Positions 1 through 11,159 of a stretch of 64,000 nt of DNA are shown one piece after another. Position numbers and translations under genes: made by a program. This DNA is from Malania oleifera (Eukaryota > Streptophyta > Magnoliopsida > Santalales > Ximeniaceae), in assembly GCF_029873635.1 (NCBI RefSeq), contig NC_080421.1, positions 41,149,120 through 41,213,119 on the forward strand. The letters are read 5' to 3'. The stretch's first letter is position 1; each line of letters opens with the position of its first letter. Under the pieces are notes generated by a model. It was not told the origin of the DNA, did not search any database, and saw nothing but the letters and a program-made list of their open reading frames with translations.

Positions 1-1385
1 TATATATTAGCATCGGTGTCACACCAAACATAGCTCGACAACAAAACTTAATTATCATGTCTGCTTGTTAAACTATTCAATGGACTCCACAAAATGGCCA
101 TGCATGTTTAATACTGATCGCTAGCTAACAGCTTATACAATTTTTGTCTCTCCAAAACAAATTAAGACATAAAATTTGAGAACAGGAATTAATGAGCCTG
201 TGAGAGATAATGAAAAGCTGAAAACAAAAATTAACGATGGAGTCGGCGTCGATGGAGTTTTATGGACAGGAGGACAAATCAAAGCGTGCATGATGCATAG
301 CATACCCCATGAAAGTTCATTTTTCAACGACCCCAGCAAAATAAATTGCTCATCCATGTTTACCCAAACACGGCATTAGTTGTACCCTGTACGTAGTTGG
401 GCTAAGGTCTATTATGATTATTATTATTATTATTATGACCACAGCTACACAGCCACATGGGCGTGGGGAAAGGGTACCCTGCAGCCTGCAGGATTTTCCA
501 ATTAATGAGTGATGGATGGGCTCCTCCTCTTCATGATTGGACCAGTATTCAAAGCGTTAAATGCTATTTTGTGGCTGTGTCCAATTATAAACCCTAATGT
601 TAGCATAATAAAATGGGTTAGAAATAGAATGTAAAAAGAAGGATAGTGACTATGACGAAATCAATTAATGATTTCGATTCCACTCTTACCGATTTCACTT
701 CATTCCAAACTTGTCCTAAATCCTATCTTAATTATTACATATTTCCAAATTATCTCCATCCTGATTGTGTTTACTTATAATTCCAAGTGTGGTGTCTCCA
801 CATGTGTGTATGTATATGTACGAGTCCACATCTTATCTCTTTCTATTCCTTAAATGATATATGTATTATATGATTGTTTTGTGGACGACAAGCATGATCA
901 ACTTTTAAAGTATAATTTTTGTATCTTTCATGATTTATAGGCTTGTAGAACTTACTGTACGAAATCTATATGTAGCTATTAGTTAAACACAGGATCTTTA
1001 TCATCATATACGTGTATAATTTATAATGCGAAAAACATAAAATATACATATAAGGATCGTTCATGACTTGTACAAACCGATAAGAATCGTTTCTCTCTCT
1101 TAACCCCGGTTTTTTTCTGTACATCACCAAATGTATGGGAATAGCTTGATGAATAGAGAATAAAGGTAGAGAGAGGACAACTCTTATATTTCTTTTCTTT
1201 AGATCATTTCATAAATATACAAGAATGAATCTCACATTTACAACTACTCCCCATAACAATAGTTATATACAAAAACATTTTTATCTTTCAACCATTAATC
1301 TCACATTATAAGACTTTTTATTATCCATAAATAAGTCATTTCATTTTCCTTATCATAAGCCATTTCACTTATAATATGAAACGCT
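1..1385. other. AT-rich flank, no gene seen
   Basis: No reading frame here shows a recognisable domain or a plausible exon series. There is a short ATT/TTA microsatellite near 416-436. It forms the left flank of the MULE that starts at 1396, and the last 10 bases of the flank are that element's target duplication. Confidence 0.6.
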
Positions 1386-1395
1386 TATCTTTCAT
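1386..1395. repeat. MULE target site duplication, left copy
   Basis: TATCTTTCAT immediately before the left terminus; identical to 20184-20193. Confidence 0.85.
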
Positions 1396-1478
1396 GAGTT
1401 TTTTCCCAGATTATTATTTTTTAAATATATTAAATAATACCTCTTTCTGGAAAATATTTCTCAAAATAACTTTGACGT

Positions 1479-1718
1479 AATCTCGCTACTTGGAGTAGCG
1501 AGATTTACTTTTTACTAAAGGGCTCGTGTCGACGCGTGGCAAATCTCGCTACTTGGAGTAGCGAGATTTTCTTTTGATACTTAATGCTCCGCCAACCGCC
1601 GGTTGATGAGTCGCAAATCTCACTACTCCAAGTAGCGAGATTTGCTTCGGATTTGAAATGGCCATCCACCCAGCTATCAACGCGTGGCAAATCTCGCTAC
1701 TCCAAGTAGCGAGATTTG
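1479..1718. repeat. Array of four hairpin palindromes (left MULE end)
   Basis: Four near-perfect palindromes lie at 1479-1505, 1541-1569, 1614-1644 and 1688-1718. Each has arms AATCTCGCTACT / AGTAGCGAGATT around a 3-base loop. The loop reads TGG in the first two and CCA in the last two, so the array switches orientation halfway. Spacing is about 62-74 bp. The spacers carry GACGCGTGGC or AACGCGTGGC directly before the second and fourth palindromes. The array lies about 85 bp inside the left terminus, a subterminal position. Confidence 0.85.
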
Positions 1719-3809
1719 CTTCAGACTAACCTCGATTGTTCCTCCTTCCTTGTGCAAACAGACAGTACTCAGTACCTTTACAGAAGAGGAGCGCAAGTTA
1801 CCGTTGAAGGAGACTCCGGAGTGCAGGTGACTGTTATGGGCTTCAAACCGTTGAGAGCTATATAAACTCGAGATGGGGTAAGTTACATTTTCAATGTTTC
1901 GTTCATAAATTTTTAAATTATTTTTATTTGATTCAAAGCCTTTGATAATCGGAGAGTCTGAGTTTAGAGTGCTGAAAGATTTGTGGATAAGCACTTTTCT
2001 TAAGGTTAGTATTTCTTTTTTTTTTTGTATTTGAATTTGATTTTTTGCCGACAATATGTAATTTTTTCCATTCAAACTGTTGTTTAATATTTAATTTTTT
2101 TTTTTTTGAGATTGTTGTTTCCATTGTACAATGCATTGAATTTCTTGTTTTTCATCTTTCCTATTGGCAAATATCAAATTGTATTTCTTGGTTTGCAATG
2201 TATTGATTCTCGTATCATAAATTAAAAAAATTTCTACTTAAGGTTTGTTCTTTAAAAAAAAAAGGTACCCATGATTCCTCAATTTATGATTTACATTAAT
2301 TTTTTTTGTTAGAGTTTTACAGTGTGTTCATCTTTATTTGGGTTATGTATATTTGGTGAACATTTTTTAATTATGTTGGATCTCTAGATTGTAGCTTTGG
2401 AATGTTTTGATCATGAAATATAATGGAAATAAGATGGTACCTTGATGTTTGTGATTTGTGCAAAAATTGGTAATTATGAACTTTAATTGAAGGATGTGTT
2501 ATGAAAGTAGTTTTACAATTGCAGTGTTTTATTTTGGATTAATTGTTATTGGGATATATGATTAGAAGCTATACTGAATTGTTGATATGAAATTTTGAGT
2601 GCAACCTGATGAATGTATATGGATTGTTGAGATTTTTAAGCTAAAATTTTGCCAAAGTTTCTATAAATTGGACTCCTTTAGTTTAAGGGGAGTATATAAA
2701 ACATTCCTTTGCCATTCTTGTGGAAATTTTCAATTTGAGAACTTATTTGAGGAAAATTGCATTTTTTCTTTTTAATCTATTGAGCATAATGAAAAGCATT
2801 TTGAGTTGGTCATTTAAATACCCATGTGAATGAATCTTGAACATATTGATAATATATATATTGTGATAGTTGGTGTGAAATTAGAGCACAGAGCATAATT
2901 GCACATGTTTTGTGGAGTTGATCTTGCCCCTTTTTTTTATAAAAATAAAAAAAAAATTAAATATTTTGAGACACTGAGATATTAAGGACATTGAAGAGTT
3001 AAGCAACTTGATGCTTAAGATTATTTCATATATTGAAAATCTTTGTAGAAATATGAGCATATTTATAAAAATATAGTGGAAATTATCACTAAGAATGAAC
3101 ACCACATTTATTATGTTTGTGAAAATTGAAGATCCTCCCCAAATTTATGTATTTTTCACCAATATATTGATATAAATGTACCCCTAGTGTTCACATTTTA
3201 AAGCACTTGCCATAAGACGATCCCATTCCCATTTCATGAATCGAAATGTTATGCATCCTAAGTAACATTTTTCCAAAAGATCCCTTCAACTCCTTTGAGG
3301 ATGGATGTTCGGATCAGCAATGAATCCCCAAAGGGCTACTGAACAAAATTGAATTTCAAATTAAGTGGCAACCCAACCCATAATGAGGCAAAGTATGAAG
3401 TACCATTTTGGAAAAATTACTCTTAAGAGCACCATTTCATGGTTCTTTGGATTCTAAGTTGAAGTACCATTTTGGAAAAATCCTAAGTATATGTCATATG
3501 GGAAAAATCAATACACATTAATGTTTTAACAGTTTATTCATTAGACTTTTCAATTAATCTATTTGCTTTTTTGCTGGAAATTAAAGTTAGGTCCAAACTC
3601 TAGAGTTTGTTTATTCATAGACTTTTAATTCATCTATTTATTTTCTTGGTGGGAAAGTTAGGTCCAAACTCTAAGTTCATTGATTCATTAGAATTTGTAT
3701 ACATCTATTTGGTTTATAGTTATTTCGTTAAGATATAAGTAACACATATCACTTATACATACAATTTTGTCTTACATAGGTTTTTTTTATTTCCTGATCG
3801 TCAATTTAA
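1719..3809. other. MULE 5' region without recognisable coding
   Basis: AT-rich sequence between the palindrome array and the transposase start. It presumably held the promoter and leader of the transposase gene. It contains short internal duplications: AAGTACCATTTTGGAAAAAT occurs near 3398 and 3463. A tandem repeat of about 75 bp with the core TTAGGTCCAAACTCTA lies at 3536-3715. Confidence 0.5.
3536..3715. repeat. Short tandem repeat, about 75 bp unit
   Basis: Two clear copies and part of a third contain TTAGGTCCAAACTCTA followed by a T-rich TTCATTAGA/CATCTATTT segment. The function is unknown. Confidence 0.55.
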
Positions 3810-6430
3810 ATGGCAGGAAGCTCAAGCAGTGCTCCGGTGACAATATTATTATATATAGGGGGAACATCATAACCGGATTAGATGGTGTTAGGTATAGTAG
3901 TCCGCCAGTTCGACCTATTCGAATTGGCCGTAGGTGTAAATTAAATAAATTATATACGAAAATATATAAATATTTGCATATTGATCCAGATCAATATGCA
4001 TTGTGGGTGAATGCAAGATACCCTGTGCGAGGGTTAAATAATACAACCTTCTACGAGCCTGTTCCCATATTAGATGATTATGGGCTGCGCATTGTATTGG
4101 ACGCACACTGCATCGGTGAGACAAATTTAATGGTGCAATTGTATGTCGAGACCATTCCTTAAATGGGTGTAATCGCAGCTAGGGAGCCAGACGCGCCCAC
4201 AAAGCAATTGGATGAAGTCGGTGAAGACACCAAACAAACACATCACCTCGATGTTGGTGCGGAGGTTCGTGCTATGTCAATGGTCGATTTTAATGAATAT
4301 CCGGGATCATCATTCGAGCCGTCGGCGTACGAAGCACCTATTCCTGACACGTTTCCCCAGGGAGGTTGCGAAGACGTCCTGAGTGTGGGACCAGCATCGT
4401 TGTTCGCCATTACGAACGACGCATTGGACGAGGGCATGAACATTACGAACGATGTTCATATTGAAGACGAACACATCCACAAACAGGAAATGGGTGAAAG
4501 GTTAAATGATGCCCGATGATGTGAACTTACCCCACCATGACACGGACGACGCAACGTTTGACGCCCAATTCATGGGTGAGCTTCCGATGTACGGTCATAT
4601 TGACCTAGATGCTGCAGATTTAATTGCGGTCGATGAGCTTCCTATACGTGTGACTCGTTGGGAAGAATCCTCTAAGTTGAGTAAGGGGATGCTCTTCGGA
4701 TCGAAGGATCAGCTGATCACCGCAATGCGAATATATCACGCTCGCACCCACCATGACTTCCACGTCGTGCGATATACCCCTGAGTTATGGGTTGCTAGGT
4801 GTAAAGACCACGATTGCACATAGAGATTGTGTGCCATATATCGGATGATACACCGTTTATTCGAAATCACCCAATATGGTGGTCCGAACACGTGTCTGAA
4901 TGAACTTCTATCGTAGGACCATAACCAAATCACGTCGTCCCTCATTGCTGGGGAGATAGTGAATATGATCAGGGGAGATGCATCGACGTCGATCGCTACA
5001 TTGAAGGAGTTCATAGATCGTCAATTCGGGTATTCAATCTCTTATAAGAAGGTTTGGTTGGGCAAATAGAATGCAATAGCCCAAGTATTCATTGATTGGG
5101 AGAAATCCTATGAAACATTACCGAAGTGGATGGAAGCGATGCGCGCGTACAATCCTGGGACTATAGTCAAGTGGAGGTCGACTCCTGTTCCAAGTAGCGA
5201 GAACATCGCAACCTTCATATCTGTATTTTGGTCATTCGCAGCATCCATTCAGGATTTTCATCACTGCCCTCCCATTATATATGTGGACGGGACACACTCG
5301 TACAGTAAGTACAAGGGCAAACTCCTTATTGCGACGTGCCCCGATGCAAATAAGCAAACATTTCCCCTTGCATTCGCTATTGTGCAAGAGGAAAGCCTCA
5401 ACACATGGAATTGGTTTCTGTGTTGTCTGCATTCCATTACCAACAGGGACGACATTTGCCTCATATCAGATCGGCATCCAGGGATTATCATTTCAGTGCA
5501 GCGCAATCCTGATTGGCAACCACACGTGCACTCCACCGATTTTGCCTTCGACATATGGTGAGCAACTTTAATACGAAAGTGCGGAGTGTCAATCTGAAGC
5601 GAATGGCTGAGCGAGTGGGAAAGGAGCATCAGGTGAGAAAATTTGACAAGTGGATGGAGAGGATATTCGATGAGGGTAGAGAGCCAGCCAAGTCGTTCTT
5701 CGATCAAATCCCTCCTTATATGTGGACTCAGTGCCACGACGGTGGAAAGAGGTATGGAAACATGACCACCAACCTAGTCGAATGTTTCAACGTCATCCTA
5801 AAAGGCGTTCGTAGCCTTCCCATAACGGCCCTTGTGTAACTAACATTTTATCGCGTTGCACATTATTTTAATAGCCAACGGGAGGCTGCTCGTAACACAA
5901 TATCTGGAGGAAATACGTTGACTCCGCATATATTACTAGCGATGGAAAGAAGGAAGCTGAAGGCGACCGAACATCGAGTCACGACGTTCAATCGGTCTAA
6001 GGGTACTTTTAGCATCACAACCGCGCAGTTGGGACCCCATAAAGAAAACAATGTCTAAACTTTAAGCATCTAGAGGCGCGAATGCTCCTGCGAGAAGTGG
6101 CAATCTTTACACTATCCCTGCTTTCACCTTCTCGTAGCCTGTGCTGAGACACTGCTAAATGCAAGCCAGTATATTGAGCCATATTGGAGCACTGCCGAGC
6201 ACTATGCAACATATGCTGCAGAATTTTATCCAATTATGCATGAGGCATATTGGCAAACTTCCTCATTGTCGAATTTGCAGGAAAATCCTGCATACGCTTG
6301 ACATAAAGGTCAGCTTAGGAGCTCACGTATACACAATGAGATGGATGCCCAGGAAGGTAGGAAAAATATCGCGTGTAGCATATGACGTCAAGAAGGACAT
6401 AACCATATGAGATGTCCGAGAAGGACACAA
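3810..6430 (+). pseudogene. MuDR-like MULE transposase, broken
   Basis: The chosen start is ATG at 3810 (MAGSSSSAPV). The N-terminal MuDR-specific domain follows in another frame (3862-4160, with GLDGVRYSSPPVRP and LDAHCIGE), so a frameshift lies near 3860. A stop at 4160-4162 separates it from an acidic linker (4163-4519). A DNA-binding segment with KDHDCT ends near 4823. The catalytic core has D at 5286-5288 (YVDGTH), D at 5469-5471 (LISDRHPG) and, after a frameshift near 5550, E at 5780-5782 (NLVECFN), the D-D-E order of MULE transposases. A SWIM zinc finger follows in frame at about 6080-6160 (ECSCEKWQ...PCFHLLVACAE). A decayed zinc knuckle lies near 6375-6420 (RQEGHNHMRCP, with one Cys replaced by a stop). 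The domain order is complete but several stops and frameshifts make it non-functional. Identification is firm; the exon structure is not. Confidence 0.85.
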
Positions 6431-6669
6431 CCTGGGGATGCAGCTGGACCTTCACACTGACCTATCACTGATAGGTTGACTGATGTGTCATACACATTGA
6501 ATTGCCATAAGAGGGGCGAAAGAATGAGTATAGGTGCTACCATACTCCTTCTATCTCTTTGTTTCACACACATTCCATATGCAATATATGAAGAAATTTT
6601 CCTACTCGTAGTCCTCGAGTCACGACAAGTTTTCAGTTGCCATACTACTTCCTCCTTCTAAACAAGGCG

Positions 6670-6960
6670 ATTATAAATAAGTCAGCCGCATCCATTTACG
6701 TGAAGATTCATGAACTTGGGCTTGGGTAAGGAGAGCCTTATTCCTAGATTCCAAATCTAAGATCCCCACGCCGCCTTCCTTTTTCAGTGAACACATCTCC
6801 TTCCATGCTCAATTTGCCTTTGAGCAATTGAATCACTTTGTTCATCAATGGGGAATAGTGCATCTTGAGATAAAAACTAGGTGGGATATTTTCAGTTGTA
6901 CACATTTAGGATAAAACCTGAGATTTTCGTTCAGTTCCACCATATAAAGCAGCTGTGACA
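6670..6960 (-). pseudogene. LINE reverse transcriptase tail fragment, antisense
   Basis: Read on the minus strand, about 6725-6812 gives WKEMCSLKKEGGVGILDLES, followed in frame by RNKALLTQ. This is the conserved segment of plant LINE ORF2 between the reverse transcriptase and the zf-RVT domain (pattern W..VC.PK.EGGLG..DL...NKALL). There are no LINE ends and no start, so it is a small relic between the transposase and PMD genes, opposite to them. The flanking bases on both sides are less clear. Confidence 0.6.
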
Positions 6961-7018
6961 GATACTCAATTCTAATGATTTTTATGTTTATGCTTTAAAT
7001 ATGTTGTCTTGTTTGCAG

Positions 7019-9211
7019 GATCGATCCAGGGCCGTCCAATCCTAGTGTACTGACTATGCAATTATGACCGGTCCAGTCGGGCGCGGACTGATTCGCATGC
7101 TGACGTGTTATATTGCCGAGGGGGCAGTCAGAGCATACAAGATAGGATAGGCGCAGACCCCCGCATTGTTGATTGGATACGGGACGCGGGTTTTTATGGG
7201 ATATACCAAATTTGCCATATCCAGTTGGATTGGCATCTTGTGACCGCATTGGTGGAGCGATGGAGGCTAGATACACACACATTCCACTTGCCGCATAGGG
7301 AGGCGACTATCACCTTATAGGATGTCGCGGTGTTGTTCGGGCTGCCGATTGATAGGTTGCCCGTCACTGGTTGTACAGCTAGACCAGTACAAAAGGGAGA
7401 TGCCGGTCAAGGGGGAGCACTTCGCCGCATGTGCGAGAGATTTTTAGGAGTGGTGCCTCCAAATGGTGAGCTTGTTGGTGCCCACATTCGCATGCGGTTT
7501 CTCGAGGGTGAGTTGTTTCACCAGCTCCCAACTGCTGCCGATGATCACACTATAGCGTGTCATGCACGTGCCCACATGCTGCGATTGATATGTGGAATGT
7601 TGTTTTGTGACCTCTCGGGGAGTTATGCACACTTGATGTTCCTTCCACTCCTCGCGGAGCGAGCAGAGATACGCCGTTATAGTTGGGGCTCTGCGACGTT
7701 AGCGTGGCTGTACTAGGAGATGTGCCGCGTTGCTGACGTTTCCCACTCACAGATCGGAGGAGCACTCTGCTTATTGCAGGTTTGGGTGTGGGAGAGATTC
7801 ACGTCATTAGCTCCTACGCGCCGCAGTCTCCGGCGTCTTATTTAGAGGGACGAGGACGGACACTCAATTGACCCAGCTCAACTCGCGTGGAAGTTAGTAA
7901 CTCCACTTACAATCATTTCCTTGTATAAGTGGTACGAATATTAAGTCATACTACGTACTGGTTGTTACACCCTGTTAACTTACGTTTCATTTTGTACAGG
8001 TAGAGGGATCAGTTGTTGGCGCCTAATGTTGCGCAACACACATTGCCTTGGTACAGATTCAAGCTGGACATGCACCGGGAGTACGAGGTAGTCTCGGTTA
8101 TGTGTACTGACAGTATTTTGCATCATTTGCAAATATTCCCATCCCACCTCTTACATTTACCATATGTTTATGCACAGTTCATATGGGTGCCATACATTGA
8201 TGACATTGTAGCCGACCTACCAACTGGCTATGTAGTTGGGTCGGACCTCTAGGTTGCTCGAGTGTCATTCATATGTTTTCATATTGTCAAGGCGCATCTC
8301 CCAGACCAAGTGATGCGCCAGGTTGGATTTCGACAGGGCATCTCAGGCTGCTTTTGTACTTCGGAGGTCGATGTACGTGGGGACGACCTGCACGAGATTG
8401 ATGGTGGCAGTCGGAGGAACATGGATTGGGCTTCCGAGCACGCGATGTACATGAGTATGTGAGGACATAGGTGGGAGTACATCGTAGAGGGAGTGTGGGC
8501 AGATGGCTCGATGGGTTTAGAGGATCCGTATTACAAGTGGTACAGGTCGACACATGTCGCTTTGTAGATAGGATTGCGGCGATTTACATGAGCCTCATAC
8601 GCTTACTCAAACGTATACCTAATTTGTTACTGTTTACATTAATAGTTCAATGTTGTAACCACTATTTTCGTATGCTGCAGGCTGACGTATTACACCAAGT
8701 CGACGTACTATCATCAGACCCCACTGTGAGCGATTTAGCGAGAGCTGGTTTGGACATTGTCTACGAGGACGGGTGACGGATCCCTACCCCACGCCGGCCC
8801 CCGACACCATGAGGTGGTCGAGCAGCTACCTCAAGCCGTTTATCGAGTCCGACCTTCTCATCGCCCATTGTACATGAGGAGTATGTATTCAAGTCGTCCG
8901 CATCGTATGCCCCATCGACAACTGCTGATATTATGGGACCCTTTAGTAGATTGGTGGATTATCGATCTGACTCTACCGCGACCCCATCGATGTCGTACTT
9001 ACTAGATGACCCTCTCGATGTGGAGGAGGTGGATGCACCCGAGTTGCTACCTCGGACTCGTACAGAGACTACATACGACATAGCTCCCCGTCCACTTCAC
9101 CTAGAGATAGATTATCTAGTACCTATGGGTGAAGATGACAGACATGCAGCCCATCAACGTGAACAGACACCAGACGCGGACAAGCATCCACGTGAGGGCA
9201 GACGCAGATGA
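7019..9211 (+). pseudogene. Plant mobile domain (PMD / MAIN-like) protein, broken
   Basis: The first recognisable exon starts after TTTGCAG at 7018 with DPGPSNPSVLTMQ, the usual N-terminus of transposon-borne PMD proteins. The core follows at 7105-7716 (GFYGIYQICHIQLDWHLVTA, then the ALVERW, THTFHLPH, LFGLPIDRLPVTG and RRMCERFLG segments) with a stop at 7318-7320. The C-terminal half is at 8013-8560 (IWVPYIDDIVADLP; ICFHIVKAHLPDQVMRQVGF; MDWASEHAMYMSM; EDPYYKWYR). A degenerate tail runs to a stop at 9209-9211. A probable intron separates 7940 from 8000 (ending TTTTGTACAG). Several in-frame stops and frame changes mean it makes no full protein. PMD proteins occur in host genes such as MAIN and widely inside MULE and gypsy elements; here it follows the transposase on the same strand, so it belongs to the element. 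Confidence 0.85.
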
Positions 9212-9288
9212 CAGCCACCCAGACACCAGAGACAACCTCCCTGTGGCACCGAGGAGGTAATATATGTATTTGTTCATTACTTCATTCT

Positions 9289-9475
9289 TTCATTTGTACA
9301 TCAGATATATGTTTACAACTTCATTTGTACATAATGTATTTGTTCATTACTTCATTTGTGCATAATGTACTTATTCATTACTTCATTTGCACATCATGTA
9401 TTTGTTTAGAATATATCATTTGTACATAATGTATTTGTTTAGAATATATCAATTGTACATAATGTATTTGTTCTT
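9289..9475. repeat. Minisatellite, about 31-38 bp unit
   Basis: Five degenerate copies of a unit around CATTTGTACATAATGTATTTG, followed by TTCATTAC or TTTAGAATATAT. It lies just after the PMD gene. Confidence 0.7.
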
Positions 9476-9535
9476 AATTCTGAATCTATAGAGCACCCCT
9501 ATGTAAAGTGCCAAGCAGGTATCATTTAGTAGTAA

Positions 9536-9980
9536 TTTGATATGTTGAATGTATACGAATCTTGTGAATGTAACGTTGTGAACATACTGGTTCCATTAAA
9601 TTTGAAGAATGTTTTCTTTGCACAGGTGCGTGGATGGATATGCTCAATTTGTAAACAGGACTCTGCCGAAATTTGTACAATGTTTTGATAGGTTGAATGT
9701 ATACGAATCTCGTAAATGTAACGTTGTGAACATATTGGTATCAATTGTATTTGAATGATGTTTTCTTTGCACAGGTGCGTGGATGGATATGCTTAATTTG
9801 TAAACAGGACTCTGCCGAAATTAGCATAGTGTTTTGATAGGTTGAATGTATACGAATATCGTGAATGTAAAATTGTGAACATACTAGTATCAATTGTATT
9901 TGAAGAATGTTTTCTTTGCACAGGTGCGTGGATGGATATGCTCAATTTGTAAACAAGACTCTGCCGAAAAAATCCTAAAA
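9536..9980 (+). repeat. 148-bp tandem repeat, three copies
   Basis: Unit landmarks TTGAATGTATACGAAT start at 9545, 9693 and 9842 (periods 148 and 149). Each unit also has GAATG[AT]TGTTTTCTTTGCACAG and GTGCGTGGATGGATATGC, and ends ACTCTGCCGAAA. Units differ by a few per cent and small indels. It lies downstream of the PMD gene inside the MULE. A diverged array of the same family lies inverted at 25790-26150. Confidence 0.85.
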
Positions 9981-10700
9981 AGTGCATACCGAGCCATTTG
10001 TATTTCTACAACATTTGTTCATGGCATCATTGTCTCCTTCCACTTTATGATGCTTGAGAATTGTGTTACTCAAGATACAAAATTTTCATTAACATAAGAA
10101 TTTTAATGTTTTGATCCCAAATATATTGCTAATAGATTCTTTGGCATGGTGCATTAATCTTTTCTTGATAATAAGATTGATATGAAAAGGAGGGTATTTC
10201 TTATTTTTTGAAATATAATTTAAGATTTTTTGTCACTTCATAATTGTTGTCAATTATTACCAAGTTGTGAATCTAGATATGAATGAATAGCTTCAATAAA
10301 AAATCTTTATTCTCGAGAATGGAATTCGAACCAAACGAGGGCAAACATTGGAATACTTTGGAATTATTGAATGCACAAACCAAATGCCAAGCAAAGGCAC
10401 AATAGAAGCAATCATAAAATCAGAAATGTAAAGACAATCCAAAATGTAGAAAGTTAAACTTGAGCAGGAAGGAAATAATAACCTGTGATCTCTAAAGGAG
10501 GAAGTTCTATCAACTCCTATCGATAATGGAGGCATATATGATGAAGAAATCAAAGTTAAAAAACATTAAATGCATGACAGTGTTGTCCCAACTCTATATG
10601 CTAGAACATGTTAATAGCATAGAAGAAGGAAATGATTTACAAATCTCAAAATTTTGTAGGATTCATTTGGTGAAAGGGTTTTAACAATCAGAAATGTAAA
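9981..10700. other. Non-coding stretch inside the MULE
   Basis: No clear domain was found. The 21-base segment CAGAAATGTAAAGACAATCC(A) occurs at about 10421 and 10689. Around 10480-10560 the plus strand has a short open stretch (PVISKGGS / TPIDNGGIYDEE) that could be part of captured gene sequence but was not identified. Confidence 0.4.
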
Positions 10701-10719
10701 GACAATCCAAGGGGGGATT

Positions 10720-11152
10720 GTCGTCTGAAGGAGAAGCAGAATCAGAATCTAGCTTCTCTCAGCTACTCGCTACCTTCTCGTCATTACCACCTACCCTGCC
10801 GAACACTGAACTACTCTTCTTCTCTAGTGAAATCCCTGGATTCTCTACAAACTTCAAAATGTCAGTCAGCAGCTTCTGGCCTACTAGCTAAGGCTGCTGC
10901 TTATTATCTTGTCCTCTCTTCTTTGATGTTGCCGCTGTCGATTTCGCATTTGTTGCTATTTGTTTTCTTCAACCCCCATTCTTTCCCACTTCTGGGGCAG
11001 CAGCTACCACCTCCACCTTAAAATCTTCATCGCTGAAATCATCATTTTCATCTTCCCCATCAGATATCTCTGTAACAGTTAACGGCTTTTTCTGTGCTGC
11101 AGCCCTTGATACTTTCTTCCTTGCTGGCACATGGGGAATTTCATGTTAATTC
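10720..11152 (-). pseudogene. Captured host-gene fragment, possibly C-terminal tail of DNA topoisomerase II
   Basis: Read on the minus strand from about 11150, one frame gives a basic stretch (PARKKVSRAAAQKKPLTV) followed by an acidic one (EISDGEDENDDFSDEDF). A neighbouring frame continues with ATSKKRGQDNKQQ, LLTDILKFVENPGISLEKK and SSSVFGRVGGNDEKVASS before a stop. The alternating Lys/Ala-rich and acidic composition and the KK-SSVFGR ending are what I recall of the C-terminal tail of plant topoisomerase II; I cannot align it. It has a frameshift and an internal stop, and no upstream catalytic domains are present. It lies inside a MULE, a transposon type known to pick up gene pieces, so capture is a reasonable reading. 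A decayed TE coding region is the alternative. Confidence 0.35.
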
Positions 11153-11159
11153 CCAACAT

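Noticed and set aside
133-357. Short open frames in the left flank
   Set aside because: Overlapping frames on both strands, no conserved motif, no splice context.
1479-1718. Regularly spaced palindromes resembling a CRISPR array
   Set aside because: Plant nuclear context, spacers of unequal length with shared GACGCGTGGC motifs, no cas genes, and position at a transposon end.
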